64,000 nucleotides of DNA from Aquibium carbonis. Its GTDB lineage: Bacteria; Pseudomonadota; Alphaproteobacteria; Rhizobiales; Rhizobiaceae. Below the pieces are notes generated by a model, which worked only from the letters and a program-made list of their open reading frames with translations, had not been told where the DNA came from and did no database searches. This document shows positions 47,785 through 56,757 of the stretch, in pieces. Location: assembly GCF_003970795.1 (NCBI RefSeq), contig NZ_RWKW01000055.1, positions 1 to 64,000 on the forward strand, in the 5' to 3' direction. The translations under genes were made by a program, and so were the position numbers. Each line of letters starts with the position of its first letter. The first letter of the stretch is position 1.

Positions 47785-48021
47785 ATGCGAATTCCAGCGA
47801 TCGCGGCGCTCTTGGCGTCGCTCTCAGCAGCAGGCTGCGTGGCATCTCCGCCGCCCAACGTGCTGCCTGTCTTCAACCCATCCGATCCTGTCATGGGACT
47901 GCGGGATGCCCGGTACACTCCCGTCCTCGGCGATTTCCATCCCCGGCGGCCGACGGGGCCTGAGAACTGGCGGCGGCTGAACGACAACCTGTCGCCCGCG
48001 AGCCGGGGAGCAGGCTCATGA
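47785..48021 (+). CDS. Small lipoprotein, 78 aa
   Basis: The start at ATG 47785 gives a clean lipoprotein signal with lipobox LSAAGC, and the mature part is proline-rich (PPPNVLPVFNPSDPVMGLRD, then RPTGPENWRRLND). It overlaps the TolC-like gene by four bases (ATGA), so the two products are probably made together. The ending NWRRLNDNLSP resembles small lipoproteins found before TolC-like genes in copper clusters. The function is unknown. Confidence 0.65.
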   Translation: MRIPAIAALLASLSAAGCVASPPPNVLPVFNPSDPVMGLRDARYTPVLGDFHPRRPTGPENWRRLNDNLSPASRGAGS

Positions 48022-49469
48022 GGCGCGCAGTACGCAGCATCGCCGCGCTCGTGGCGCCTCTCGTCGTCTCGGCCTGCGTCACTACCGCGGACGGCTTGGA
48101 CGATCCGCTCGCCGGCTTCCAGACCGTTTCGGCCAAGACCGCTTCGGTGACGGGCAAGCAAACCGTCTGGGTCCAGTCCAGCGGCGAGGCCCGCGCCCTC
48201 GCGGAGCGGGTCACCGCGCTGGTCAGGGGAAAGACGCTCGGACCGGACCTCGCCGTGCAGGTCGCGCTCCTCAACAACAAGGGACTGCAGGCCGCCTATG
48301 CCGACGTCGGCATGTCATCGGCCGAGCTGTGGCAGGAGTCTCTGCTGGTCAACCCGCGCGTTTCGGTCGGCATCATGGGGATCAACGCCGGACGCACCGT
48401 CGAGACCGCTGTCGTCTCGAACATCCTGGCTCTGGCGACACGGCCCCGCCGCATGGCTGTCGCGGACGCTCGCTTCAGGCAAGCGCAGTTGAGGGCCGCC
48501 GAGGCGACGCTAAGGCTCGCCGCGGACACACGCCGGGCCTGGATAGATGCCGTCGCTGCCTGGGAGCGGGTAGCCTACCTCAACCGGGCTCAGGCGGCCG
48601 CAGACGCCGCGTCGGCGCTGGCAGAGAAACTCGGACAGACGGGAGCGTTCACAAAGACCGGGCAGGCCCGCGAGCACGTCTTCTACGCCGAACTCGCAGG
48701 ACAGACGGCAGAAGCCAGGCTGCAGGCACGCATGGCGAAGGAGGCGTTGACGCGGCTGATGGGCCTCTGGGGCTTCGACGTCGACTACAAGGTGCCAAAC
48801 GCGCTCCCCTCGCTTCCTGCCAACCCGCTGGCCCGCAAGGATATCGAGGCGCAAGCGCTCAGGAACCGTGTCGACCTGGAGATCGCGAAGCTCGAACTCG
48901 AGGCGCTCGCGCTGTCCTACGGGCTCACCGAGGCGACCCGCTACGTGTCGGACCTCGAACTCGTGACCGGAGCCGAGATCGAGCGTGAGGAAACCGAGGA
49001 CGGCAGCACCGAGACGAAGGTCTCGCTGAACGCCGAACTCGAGTTCGTCATTCCGATCTTCGACAGCGGGCAGGCCCGCATGCGCAAGGCGGAACTGGCC
49101 TACATGCAGGCCGCCAACCTGCTGGCCGAGCGCGCGGTCAACGTCCGCTCCGAGGCCCGCAGCGCATACGATGGATACCGCTCCACCCACGACATCGCGC
49201 GGCACTACCGTGCCAACGTGGTGCCTCTTCGCACGACGATCGAGGAGGAGTCGCTCCTCACCTACAACGGCATGATCACGAACACCTTCGAGCTTCTGGC
49301 AGACACCAGGGCGAAGGTGAATTCGATCATGCTTTCCCTCAACGCCAAGCGCCAGTTCTGGCTGGCTGACGTCAATCTCGGCACCGCCGTCCATGGCGGA
49401 GGCGGCAGCGCTCCCGCGGGCGGCGGTGCCGAGACGGCGGCTGCCGAAGACGGCGGCGGCGGACACTGA
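48018..49469 (+). CDS. TolC-family outer-membrane lipoprotein
   Basis: 483 residues with a lipobox (PLVVSAC) and the long helical coiled-coil repeats of TolC/CusC-type efflux proteins: LAVQVALLNNKGLQAAYADVG in the first half, and IFDSGQARMRKAELAYMQA with AVNVRSEARSAYDGYRS in the second. The C-terminus is Gly/Ala-rich. No RND pump or membrane-fusion gene is next to it, so it may serve a different partner or deliver the oxidase-linked products. It lies between the small lipoprotein and a multicopper oxidase in the operon. Confidence 0.87.
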   Translation: MRRAVRSIAALVAPLVVSACVTTADGLDDPLAGFQTVSAKTASVTGKQTVWVQSSGEARALAERVTALVRGKTLGPDLAVQVALLNNKGLQAAYADVGMSSAELWQESLLVNPRVSVGIMGINAGRTVETAVVSNILALATRPRRMAVADARFRQAQLRAAEATLRLAADTRRAWIDAVAAWERVAYLNRAQAAADAASALAEKLGQTGAFTKTGQAREHVFYAELAGQTAEARLQARMAKEALTRLMGLWGFDVDYKVPNALPSLPANPLARKDIEAQALRNRVDLEIAKLELEALALSYGLTEATRYVSDLELVTGAEIEREETEDGSTETKVSLNAELEFVIPIFDSGQARMRKAELAYMQAANLLAERAVNVRSEARSAYDGYRSTHDIARHYRANVVPLRTTIEEESLLTYNGMITNTFELLADTRAKVNSIMLSLNAKRQFWLADVNLGTAVHGGGGSAPAGGGAETAAAEDGGGGH

Positions 49470-49485
49470 CCAGGAGAACGAGACA

Positions 49486-50844
49486 ATGATCACCAGAAGA
49501 CAGATCCTCGGAGGTGGCGCGTTCCTGGCGAGCGCCGCGGCATGGTCGAAGACGTCGGCCATGGGACTGCCCGACGCGCCCGTCATGGAATCGCCGGACA
49601 TGCAGCCGCCGATCTTTCCGTCGAGCGGTCCTGACTACCAGCCCGTCGTCACCCTGAACGGCTGGACGCTGCCGCACCGAATGACCGGTGGAGTGAAGGA
49701 ATTCCACCTCGTCGCCGAGCCCGTCGAGCGGGAACTCGGACCCGGCATGACGGCCTATCTGTGGGGCTACAACGGCCAGTCCCCCGGCCCGACAATCGAG
49801 GCCGTGGAAGGCGACCGGGTCCGCATCTTCGTGACCAACAGGCTTCCGGAACACACGACGATCCACTGGCATGGCATGATCCTGCCCTGCGGCATGGACG
49901 GAGTCACAGGCTTGACCCAGCCCGGCATCCCGCCCGGCAAGACCTTCGTCTACGAGTTCGATCTCGTGAAGAGCGGGACCTTCATGTACCACCCGCACGC
50001 CGACGAGATGGTCCAGATGGCCATGGGCATGATGGGCTTCTTCGTCATCCATCCGAAGGACCCTGCGCTGCACCGCGTCGACCGGGACTTCGTCTTCCTG
50101 CTCAACGCCTTCGACATAGAGCCGGGCTCCTACGTGCCCCGGGTCATGGAGATGACCGACTTCAATCTGTGGACCTGGAACAGCCGGGTGTTCCCCGGCA
50201 TCAGCCATCTGGTGGTCAACAAGGACGACCGGGTACGGGTGCGGGTCGGCAACCTCACCATGACCAACCACCCGATCCACATGCACGGCTACGACTTCGA
50301 GGTGACGTGCACGGACGGAGGCTGGGTGAGGCCGGAAGCCCGCTGGCCCGAAGTCTCGATCGACATCCCGGTCGGCGCGATGCGCGCCTACGAGTTCGAC
50401 GCAAAGTATCTCGGCGACTGGGCGATCCACTGCCACAAGTCGCACCACACGATGAACGCCATGGGTCATGACGTCCCGACCTTCATCGGCGCGGACAAGA
50501 CCGAGGTCTCCCGGAAGATCCGCACCGTCCAGCCTGAATACATGGCCATGGGCAACCGCGGCATGGCGGACATGGGCGAGATGGAGATGCCGCTCCCCGA
50601 CAACACCATCCCCATGATGACGGGCTGGGGGCAGTTCGGCGCGATCGAGATGGGCGGCATGTTCTCCGTCGTGAAAGTCCGCGAAGGCATTTCGGCCAAC
50701 GATTACGCCGATCCGGGTTGGTACGAGCACCCGGAAGGCACCGTCTCCTACGAATGGACGGGCGACGTCCCGGCTCCGGCGAAGGCGGCAGGGGGCGAAA
50801 CCGTCGCTCCGGCGGCCAAGCCCGGCGACCACTCAGACCACTGA
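49486..50844 (+). CDS. Multicopper oxidase, Tat-exported (second copy)
   Basis: 452 residues from ATG 49486 (GGAGAA before it). It has a Tat-like signal (TRRQILGGGAFLASAAA), HWHG, YHPHADEM, HPIHMHG and HCHKSHHTMNAMG. The late Met-rich stretch (MAMGNRGMADMGEMEMP) may gather Cu(I). It differs clearly from the first oxidase at 39337 in spacing and ligand context, so the two are not a recent duplication. It lies within the copper operon, next to the cupredoxin gene. Confidence 0.9.
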   Translation: MITRRQILGGGAFLASAAAWSKTSAMGLPDAPVMESPDMQPPIFPSSGPDYQPVVTLNGWTLPHRMTGGVKEFHLVAEPVERELGPGMTAYLWGYNGQSPGPTIEAVEGDRVRIFVTNRLPEHTTIHWHGMILPCGMDGVTGLTQPGIPPGKTFVYEFDLVKSGTFMYHPHADEMVQMAMGMMGFFVIHPKDPALHRVDRDFVFLLNAFDIEPGSYVPRVMEMTDFNLWTWNSRVFPGISHLVVNKDDRVRVRVGNLTMTNHPIHMHGYDFEVTCTDGGWVRPEARWPEVSIDIPVGAMRAYEFDAKYLGDWAIHCHKSHHTMNAMGHDVPTFIGADKTEVSRKIRTVQPEYMAMGNRGMADMGEMEMPLPDNTIPMMTGWGQFGAIEMGGMFSVVKVREGISANDYADPGWYEHPEGTVSYEWTGDVPAPAKAAGGETVAPAAKPGDHSDH

Positions 50845-50869
50845 ATCAACCAGCAACAAGGACCAAGAC

Positions 50870-51355
50870 ATGAAGACGACCACTGCAGCACTCGCAGCCC
50901 TCCTTGCCCTCACGGGCGGCGCGCTCGCGGCCGGAAGCCACGCCGGAGGGCATGGCGAGGCGGGCATGATGGCGATCGGCAAGCCGGGCATCGCCGCCGA
51001 CGCTTCGAGAACCGTCACGATCACGATGATGGAACGGGACGACGGCGGCATGGTGTTCGAACCCGCCTCGCTCGCCGTCTCCGAAGGCGAGACCCTTAGG
51101 CTGAAGTTCGTGAACAAGGGCGAACTCGACCACGAGTTCGTGATGGACGTTCACGACGGCATCATGGAGCACAAGGAACTCATGGAGCGCTTCCCCGAGA
51201 TGGAGCACGACGACCCGAACTCGATCCGGCTCGCGCCGGGCGCGACAGGCGAGATCGTCTGGACTTTCGCGTCGGCGGGCGACTTCGGGTTCGCCTGCCT
51301 GATACCCGGCCACTACGACTCCGGCATGAAGGGCGACATCAGCGTCCGCCACTGA
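50870..51355 (+). CDS. Cupredoxin (plastocyanin/azurin-like)
   Basis: 161 residues: a signal peptide (LAALLALTGGALAAGS), then a cupredoxin fold with the first copper ligand in ELDHEF and the C-H-M group in FACLIPGHYDSGMKG near the end. It should carry electrons or store copper in the periplasm. It sits 25 bases after the oxidase and is probably its electron partner or copper donor. Confidence 0.9.
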   Translation: MKTTTAALAALLALTGGALAAGSHAGGHGEAGMMAIGKPGIAADASRTVTITMMERDDGGMVFEPASLAVSEGETLRLKFVNKGELDHEFVMDVHDGIMEHKELMERFPEMEHDDPNSIRLAPGATGEIVWTFASAGDFGFACLIPGHYDSGMKGDISVRH

Positions 51356-51381
51356 ACCAGCAACACGGAAAGGAAGACGAC

Positions 51382-51666
51382 ATGACGAAGACAAGCATCC
51401 TGATCACTGCGGCCGCGGCACTCGCTCTCGGAACCGCGGCGGCAGCCGCGCAAGAATATACGTCCGGCGAGGTGACCAAGATCGACGCCGGGCAGAAGAA
51501 GCTCACCATCAAGCACGGCGAACTCACGAACCTCGACATGCCCGCGATGACGATGGTCTTCGTGGTGGCCGAGGATTCGATGATCGAGGAGGTCGAGGTG
51601 GGTCAGAAGATCGAATTCACCGCCGACCGGGTCAACGGCCGCATCACGGTCACCGACATCAAGTAG
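51382..51666 (+). CDS. cusF: CusF-type periplasmic copper-binding protein
   Basis: 94 residues with a signal peptide and the CusF core: SGEVTKIDAGQKKLTIKHGE, then LDMPAMTMVF, where Met residues and the tryptophan-equivalent position bind Cu(I). It acts as a periplasmic copper chaperone. No CusCBA pump genes are in the window, so its partner here may be the oxidase or the TolC-like protein. Confidence 0.9.
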   Translation: MTKTSILITAAAALALGTAAAAAQEYTSGEVTKIDAGQKKLTIKHGELTNLDMPAMTMVFVVAEDSMIEEVEVGQKIEFTADRVNGRITVTDIK

Positions 51667-51670
51667 GATG

Positions 51671-51702
51671 TCAGGGCGCGGGCAGACATGCCCGCGCCCT
51701 GA
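51671..51702 (+). repeat. Perfect 14-bp stem-loop between cusF and 51718
   Basis: TCAGGGCGCGGGCA (51671-51684) pairs perfectly with 51689-51702 around the loop GACA. The GC-rich stem lacks a T run and is followed by the ribosome site of the next small gene, so it is more likely an mRNA-stability or partial-termination element inside the operon than a full terminator. Confidence 0.75.
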
Positions 51703-51717
51703 CCGGAGATCGAGATA

Positions 51718-51837
51718 ATGATGGAAAACGGCATGGACGGCGGCATGATGTGGGGCATGGGACTGTGGGGCCTCGTCGGCCTCGTGGTAGCCGCCCTCGT
51801 GATCGCCGCTCTCGTGAAATACGTGTTCTTCAGATAG
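51718..51837 (+). CDS. Tiny Met-rich membrane protein, 39 aa
   Basis: The reading frame MMENGMDGGMMWGMGLWG, then a hydrophobic helix LVGLVVAALVIAALVKYV, ends FFR-stop. CGGAGA precedes the start, and the gene fits exactly between the stem-loop and the DUF411 gene. Methionines at the outer face could meet Cu(I). It is too small for a confident family call, but position, ribosome site and composition all support a real gene. Confidence 0.6.
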   Translation: MMENGMDGGMMWGMGLWGLVGLVVAALVIAALVKYVFFR

Positions 51838-51847
51838 GAGACGGACG

Positions 51848-52303
51848 ATGAAGACATTCAACAGGCTTGCCCGCGCCGCGGCCTTCACGGCCCTGGCGCT
51901 GATCAGCCAGGCGGCCTGGGCCGCGGGATCGATCAAGGTCCTGAAATCCGCCTCTTGCGGATGCTGCGTGGCGTGGGGCAATCACATGCGAGAAGCGGGC
52001 TTCACGGTCGCCGAGCGTGACCTGCCGCTGGCGGACCTCAACGCCGCCAAGGTGGAAGCCGGACTGAAGCCCGGCCAGACATCCTGCCACACGGGACATA
52101 TCAACGGCTACGTCATTGAGGGCCATGTGCCCGCGCGCGAGGTCAAGCGCCTGCTCGAAGAGCGGCCGGATGCGATCGGGCTGACGGTTCCCGACATGCC
52201 CTACGGTTCGCCGGGCATGGGCGACATGGCCGACGCCGATCCGTACGACGTGCTCCTTCTCAAGCGGGACGGCTCGACGGAAATCTACGCCAGCTATCGC
52301 TGA
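51848..52303 (+). CDS. DUF411 metal-binding protein
   Basis: 151 residues with a signal peptide ([16 protein letters not shown]) and the DUF411 sequence: [15 protein letters not shown] at the start, [19 protein letters not shown], and [14 protein letters not shown] near the end. DUF411 proteins accompany copper-resistance genes and are thought to bind Cu(I) through the Cys and Met sites. It is the last gene of the operon; its stop overlaps the convergent copper ATPase by ten bases. Confidence 0.9.
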   Translation: MKTFNRLARAAAFTALALISQAAWAAGSIKVLKSASCGCCVAWGNHMREAGFTVAERDLPLADLNAAKVEAGLKPGQTSCHTGHINGYVIEGHVPAREVKRLLEERPDAIGLTVPDMPYGSPGMGDMADADPYDVLLLKRDGSTEIYASYR

Positions 52304-54792
52304 GGCGGAGTCGACGCCACCCCCGCCCTGCGGCCATGCGCCCTGAGCCTCAGCGCGTTCCCGAGCACGAACACGCTGGAAAGCGCCATGGCACCCGCGG
52401 CCAGCGCGGGTGAAAGCAGGACCCCGTAGGCCGGGTAAAGCGCCCCCGCCGCAACGGGGATGAGCGCCGCGTTGTAGGCGAAGGCCCAGAACAGGTTCTG
52501 GCGGATGTTGCGGATCGTGGCCCGCGAGAGAGCGAGCGCGGCGGGCACGCCTTCCAGGCTTCCCGACATCAGCACGATATCCGCCGCCTCGATGGCGATG
52601 TCGGTGCCCGTGCCGATGGCGATCCCCACGTCGGCTTCGGCGAGCGCGGGTGCGTCGTTGATGCCATCGCCCACGAAGGCGACGGCCCCGTGTTCGACCT
52701 TCAGCTGCCTGACGGCCGCCACCTTGCCGTCAGGCATGACCTCGGCGACAACGTGGTCTATGCCGAGCTTTCGGGCGATGGCGTCGGCCGTGCGCCTGCT
52801 GTCGCCAGTCACCATCGCGACCTTCAGGCCAAGCGCATGCAGCGCCGCCACGGCCTGCGGCGTGGATTCCTTCACAGGGTCAGAAACTGCCATCACTGCG
52901 GCGATCCTGCCGCCCACGGCGACGTAGAGCGGCGACTTCCCTTCGTCGGCGAGCCGCTTGGCATCTGAGTCCAGCGCGGAAGGGTCGAGTCCGAGCCAAT
53001 CCATGAAGCGTGAGGAGCCCACTTCGACGCGTTCGCCCGCGACTGTGGCCGTGACCCCCAGTCCGGTGATGGAGTCGAAGCCGTCGGCCTCCCGGACCGC
53101 AAGACCCCGCCCTGCTGCCGCGCCGACGATGGCGCGTGCGACAGGATGCTCGGACTTCGCCTCGACGGCGGCGGCCAGAGCTAGCACGTCATCGTCCAGA
53201 AATCCTTGCGTAGCCCGCAGATCGGTCAGGACCGGCCGCCCCTCGGTCAGGGTCCCGGTCTTGTCAAGCGCGATCACCCGGGCGTCCCGCAGCGACTGCA
53301 GCGCTTCGCCCTTCCGGAACAGCACGCCCAACTCGGCGGCGCGGCCGGTCCCCACCATGATGGAGGTCGGGGTCGCGAGACCCATGGCGCAGGGACAGGC
53401 GATGATGAGGACCGCGACCGCGTTGACCAGAGCGAAGGTCAGGGCTGGTTCCGGTCCCAACAGGAGCCAGGCGACAAAGGTGAGCGCCGCGAGGCCCATG
53501 ACGGCGGGCACGAACCACATGGTCACCTTGTCGACCATGGCCTGGATCGGCAGCTTGGAGCCCTGCGCCTGCTCGACCATGCGCATGATACGGGACAGGA
53601 CCGTGTCGGCTCCTACCGCAGTGGCGCGAAACTCGAACGCACCCGTCTGGTTCACCGTGCCTCCCGTGACCGGACTCCCGTCCCGCTTGGCCACGGGCAC
53701 GGGCTCGCCCGTCACCATGGATTCGTCGACATAGCTCTCGCCGGACACGACCTCGCCGTCGACGGGCACGCGCTCGCCAGGGCGAACCTCGACCACGTCG
53801 CCGGGGACGACTTCCGCTATGTCGATTTCGACGTTGCCCTGTCCGCGCCTTACCCGCGCCGTCTTCGGCTGAAGCCCCGCCAGACGCCGGATCGCCTGCG
53901 ACGTGCGGCCCTTCGCGCGCGCCTCCAGGTAGCGGCCGAGCAGGATCAGCGTGACGATCACTGCCGCGGCCTCGAAGTAGACGTTCACGGTTCCGGCTGG
54001 CAGCAGGCCGGGCGCAAAGGTCGCGACGACCGAATATATGTAGGCCGCCGACGTGCCGACCGCGACCAGCGAGTTCATGTCGGGCGCGAGCCTGAGGAGG
54101 GCCGGAAATCCCTTCTCGTAGAAGCGCCGTCCCGGAAATGCGAGCACAAGCGTCGCGAGGATGAACTGGACCTGCCAGCTTCGCTCCATCCCGAGCGTCG
54201 CGTGGACGAGGTCATGGACGGACTGGAAGAGGTGCGAACCCATTTCCAGGACGAAAAGCGGAACCGTCAGGCCTCCTGCGACGAGGAGATCCCGGCGAAG
54301 TGCAGCGGTCTCAACATCGCGCCGCGCCTCCATCTCGTTAGTACCACTGCCGGCAGCCCCGATGACCGTGGCATCGTAGCCGACATCCTCGACCGCCTTG
54401 CGCAGGGCCGCGGCGTCCGCGATGCCCGTGACCGTCGCCCGTTCCGTCGCCAGGTTGACGCTGGCGGTGGTCACGCCCGGGACGGCGGCAAGCGCCCGTT
54501 CGACCCTGCCCACACAGGACGCGCAGGTCATGCCTTCGACGGCAAGCTCGACGGTCGCAGAGGGCACGCCATAGCCGACCTCTTCGACGGTCTGAGCCAG
54601 CTTCACCCTGCTGACCGACGGCGCTGCCTCGACCTCCGCCGTTTCGGTGGCGAGGTTCACCCGGGCTTGGACGACGCCATCGACGGCTTTCAACGCCCGC
54701 TCCACGCGGCCGACGCAAGAGGCGCAGGTCATGCCCTCGATGGCGATGGTAAGAGTTCTGACGCCCTCGGTCAGGCGAAGCGGCGCGTTCAT
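52294..54792 (-). CDS. copA: Copper P1B-1 ATPase with two HMA domains
   Basis: 832 residues from ATG 54792; a frame further upstream to 54924 would cross the MerR-type promoter and is rejected. Two HMA domains carry GMTCASC (Cys23/26 and Cys90/93). The pump has CPC (near residue 465, [13 protein letters not shown]), [13 protein letters not shown] (Asp near 509), SEHPVARAI and [10 protein letters not shown]. It exports Cu(I). It has its own divergent MerR-type promoter opposite a CopZ gene, so pump and chaperone respond together. Confidence 0.95.
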   Translation of the reverse strand: MNAPLRLTEGVRTLTIAIEGMTCASCVGRVERALKAVDGVVQARVNLATETAEVEAAPSVSRVKLAQTVEEVGYGVPSATVELAVEGMTCASCVGRVERALAAVPGVTTASVNLATERATVTGIADAAALRKAVEDVGYDATVIGAAGSGTNEMEARRDVETAALRRDLLVAGGLTVPLFVLEMGSHLFQSVHDLVHATLGMERSWQVQFILATLVLAFPGRRFYEKGFPALLRLAPDMNSLVAVGTSAAYIYSVVATFAPGLLPAGTVNVYFEAAAVIVTLILLGRYLEARAKGRTSQAIRRLAGLQPKTARVRRGQGNVEIDIAEVVPGDVVEVRPGERVPVDGEVVSGESYVDESMVTGEPVPVAKRDGSPVTGGTVNQTGAFEFRATAVGADTVLSRIMRMVEQAQGSKLPIQAMVDKVTMWFVPAVMGLAALTFVAWLLLGPEPALTFALVNAVAVLIIACPCAMGLATPTSIMVGTGRAAELGVLFRKGEALQSLRDARVIALDKTGTLTEGRPVLTDLRATQGFLDDDVLALAAAVEAKSEHPVARAIVGAAAGRGLAVREADGFDSITGLGVTATVAGERVEVGSSRFMDWLGLDPSALDSDAKRLADEGKSPLYVAVGGRIAAVMAVSDPVKESTPQAVAALHALGLKVAMVTGDSRRTADAIARKLGIDHVVAEVMPDGKVAAVRQLKVEHGAVAFVGDGINDAPALAEADVGIAIGTGTDIAIEAADIVLMSGSLEGVPAALALSRATIRNIRQNLFWAFAYNAALIPVAAGALYPAYGVLLSPALAAGAMALSSVFVLGNALRLRAHGRRAGVASTPPQR

Positions 54793-54837
54793 CGATGTTC
54801 CTTCAGGTCGGATTCCGTTGTCGCCGCGACAGATGGG

Positions 54838-54860
54838 CCTTCCAGCATCTGGAGGGTCAA
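54838..54860 (-). promoter_or_regulatory. CueR/HmrR-type promoter toward copA
   Basis: The dyad CCTTCCA-GCATC-TGGAGGG (54838-54856) overlaps the minus-strand -35 TTGACC (54860-54855). A second GGTCAA copy follows at once (54861-54866). It reads into the HMA-type ATPase at 54792. Confidence 0.75.
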
Positions 54861-54885
54861 GGTCAAAGGCGATGAAAAAAGCCGC

Positions 54886-54908
54886 TTGACCTTCCAGATG
54901 CTGGAAGC
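54886..54908 (+). promoter_or_regulatory. CueR/HmrR-type promoter toward copZ
   Basis: TTGACC (54886-54891) overlaps CCTTCCA-GATGC-TGGAAGC (54890-54908). With the site at 54838 it forms the second back-to-back pair, separated by an A-rich 25-base spacer. Confidence 0.75.
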
Positions 54909-54950
54909 CGGATGAAGGGCGCATCCGCTCAAGCCACGAAGGAGACCCGG

Positions 54951-55145
54951 ATGCGATTCCACATCGAGAACATGACCTGTGGCGGCTGCGCCCGGAGCGT
55001 CACGAAGGCCGTCGAAAGCGTCGACCCGAAGGCGAGGGTCGACGCCGATCCCGTCACGAAGACGGTGACCGTCGAATCCTCCGCATCGACCGACTCTATC
55101 TCCAGGGCGCTCGCCGACGCCGGCTATCCAGCTTCAGCCGCGTGA
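54951..55145 (+). CDS. copZ: Copper chaperone, HMA domain
   Basis: 64 residues from ATG 54951 (AGGAG before it). The HMA metal site is MTCGGC (Cys10, Cys13), followed by [20 protein letters not shown] and the terminal [11 protein letters not shown]. It differs from the copy at 38498 at many positions. It is divergent from the HMA-type copper ATPase, its likely delivery partner. Confidence 0.9.
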   Translation: MRFHIENMTCGGCARSVTKAVESVDPKARVDADPVTKTVTVESSASTDSISRALADAGYPASAA

Positions 55146-55211
55146 CCGCCGCCTCGTCCCGTCCGGAACAACATCCGGGGCGGGACGGTTTCAACATGAA
55201 AGGATACCTGA

Positions 55212-55973
55212 ATGTCGTCCGCTGCCGCACGCAAGGCCGAACTCTACCGGATGGTCACCCCAGAGCACACCTGCCCCTGGGGCCTCAAGGCGCTCGACCT
55301 CCTGAAGCGGGAAGGATTCGAGGTCGAGGACCATCACCTGACGTCCCGCGCCGAGACCGATGCCTTCAAGTCCGAGCACAAGGTGGACACCACCCCCCAG
55401 TCCTTCATCGGTGGCCGCCGCATAGGCGGCTACGACGATCTGCGGGCCTGGCTCGGCAAGGAGGTGAAGGACAAGGACGCCGTCACCTACACGCCCGTCA
55501 TCGCGCTCTTCGGCATGGCGTTCGCCATGGCCCTGGCAGCCAGTTGGTCGGCATACGGAAGCTTCGTGACCGTTGCTGCCGCCGAGTGGTTCGTGGCCTT
55601 CGCCATGTGTCTGCTCGCACTCCAGAAGCTGAAGGACGTCGACGGCTTCGCGACAATGTTCCTCAACTACGACCTGCTTGCGCAGCGCTGGGTTCCCTAT
55701 GGACGGGTCTACCCGTTCGCAGAGGGGCTCGCAGGCGTGCTCATGGTCTCCGGCGCGATGATGTGGGTATCCGTCCCGGTCGCGCTCTTCATCGGCGGCA
55801 TCGGCGCGGTATCGGTCTTCAAGGCCGTCTATGTCGACAAGCGCGAACTGAAGTGCGCCTGCGTCGGCGGCGACAGCAACGTTCCCCTCGGGTTCGTGTC
55901 GCTGACCGAAAACCTGATGATGGTCGGCATGGCCATCTGGATGATCCTCAAGCCCGCGGGCCTGGGGCACTGA
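55212..55973 (+). CDS. Glutaredoxin-MauE fusion membrane protein
   Basis: 253 residues. Residues 1-95 are a glutaredoxin-like domain with a single-Cys site CPWG (Cys21) and the glutathione-site TTPQSFIGGRRIGGYDDL. The rest has four hydrophobic segments of the MauE/DoxX type (FGMAFAMALAASWSAYGSF, FAEGLAGVLMVSGAMMWVSV) and ends with a conserved CACVGGDSNVPLGFVSL. MauE-type proteins help oxidise thiols during maturation of exported proteins. Here it probably handles redox or copper at the inner membrane, behind copZ. Confidence 0.85.
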   Translation: MSSAAARKAELYRMVTPEHTCPWGLKALDLLKREGFEVEDHHLTSRAETDAFKSEHKVDTTPQSFIGGRRIGGYDDLRAWLGKEVKDKDAVTYTPVIALFGMAFAMALAASWSAYGSFVTVAAAEWFVAFAMCLLALQKLKDVDGFATMFLNYDLLAQRWVPYGRVYPFAEGLAGVLMVSGAMMWVSVPVALFIGGIGAVSVFKAVYVDKRELKCACVGGDSNVPLGFVSLTENLMMVGMAIWMILKPAGLGH

Positions 55974-55974
55974 C

Positions 55975-56472
55975 ATGGAGAAGACTGAGATGGAGCACGA
56001 TCACCGGAAACACGAAGACCGCGGCCACGGCCGCCCGTACCTCATGTTCTGGGTGAACATGATCCTCGGGCTCGTCGTCATGTACGTCGTGATGTTCACG
56101 ATGATCGACGGCATGGGCGACTTCAGGAACAACCTGAACATGTTCTACATGGCGGTGACCATGTGGGCGCCAATGGGCATCTTCATGCTGGCGACCATGC
56201 CCGGCATGTTCCCCAACCGACAGGCGAACGTCGCACTCTACGTCGCCTTCGCGCTCCTGACGGCAGGCTCCTTCTGGGCGACGCGCGCGCAGGCTCTCAT
56301 CGACGACCGCCAGTTCATCGCATCCATGATCCCGCATCATTCCGGCGCGATCCTGATGTGCCGGGAGGCCAAACTTTCCGATCCTGAACTCGTGACACTC
56401 TGCGGCGAGATCACGAAGGCACAACGCGAAGAGATTAACCAGATGGAAGCGATTGCGGCGCGGCTGCGCTGA
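55975..56472 (+). CDS. Membrane-bound DUF305 protein
   Basis: 165 residues. Three hydrophobic segments (YLMFWVNMILGLVVMYVVMF, FYMAVTMWAPMGIFMLATM and the next) precede the DUF305 half: FIASMIPHHSGAILMCREA, then EITKAQREEINQMEAI. The core lacks the Asp-Met pair of the two soluble copies. It starts one base after the MauE-type gene, in the same operon. The following 56473-56757 stretch holds no gene; TTAATCAGGGTTCC at its end only weakly resembles an FNR site. Confidence 0.85.
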   Translation: MEKTEMEHDHRKHEDRGHGRPYLMFWVNMILGLVVMYVVMFTMIDGMGDFRNNLNMFYMAVTMWAPMGIFMLATMPGMFPNRQANVALYVAFALLTAGSFWATRAQALIDDRQFIASMIPHHSGAILMCREAKLSDPELVTLCGEITKAQREEINQMEAIAARLR

Positions 56473-56757
56473 GTTCTTGGGCATCGAACCATCGATAAGG
56501 TCCTGGATGCTCCTAACGTTATGGCCTTACCGATTGCTTCGGACGCCGCCTTTGGACATTGCGCAGGCAAGCCGCTTCCTGCTTTCCCTGGTTTCGCTCG
56601 TCCATCGCCGGATAGACGCAGCCCGCTTGCCCCCACGCGCATGAGCTGAGCCTGCCTCGCCGTCCCGCCTTGCGGTACAGGCGCCTGGGTGCAATCCTTA
56701 ATCAGGGTTCCCCGCAGTAGAATCGGGGGAGGGTCACGGGGAGGGGAGGTATCGGCC

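Noticed and set aside
54793-54924. N-terminal extension of the HMA copper ATPase
   Set aside because: It would cover the MerR-type promoter; ATG 54792 gives the usual start just before the first HMA domain.
56699-56714. TTAATCAGGGTTCC as a ninth FNR-like site
   Set aside because: Neither half site is intact, so it is too weak to list as regulatory.
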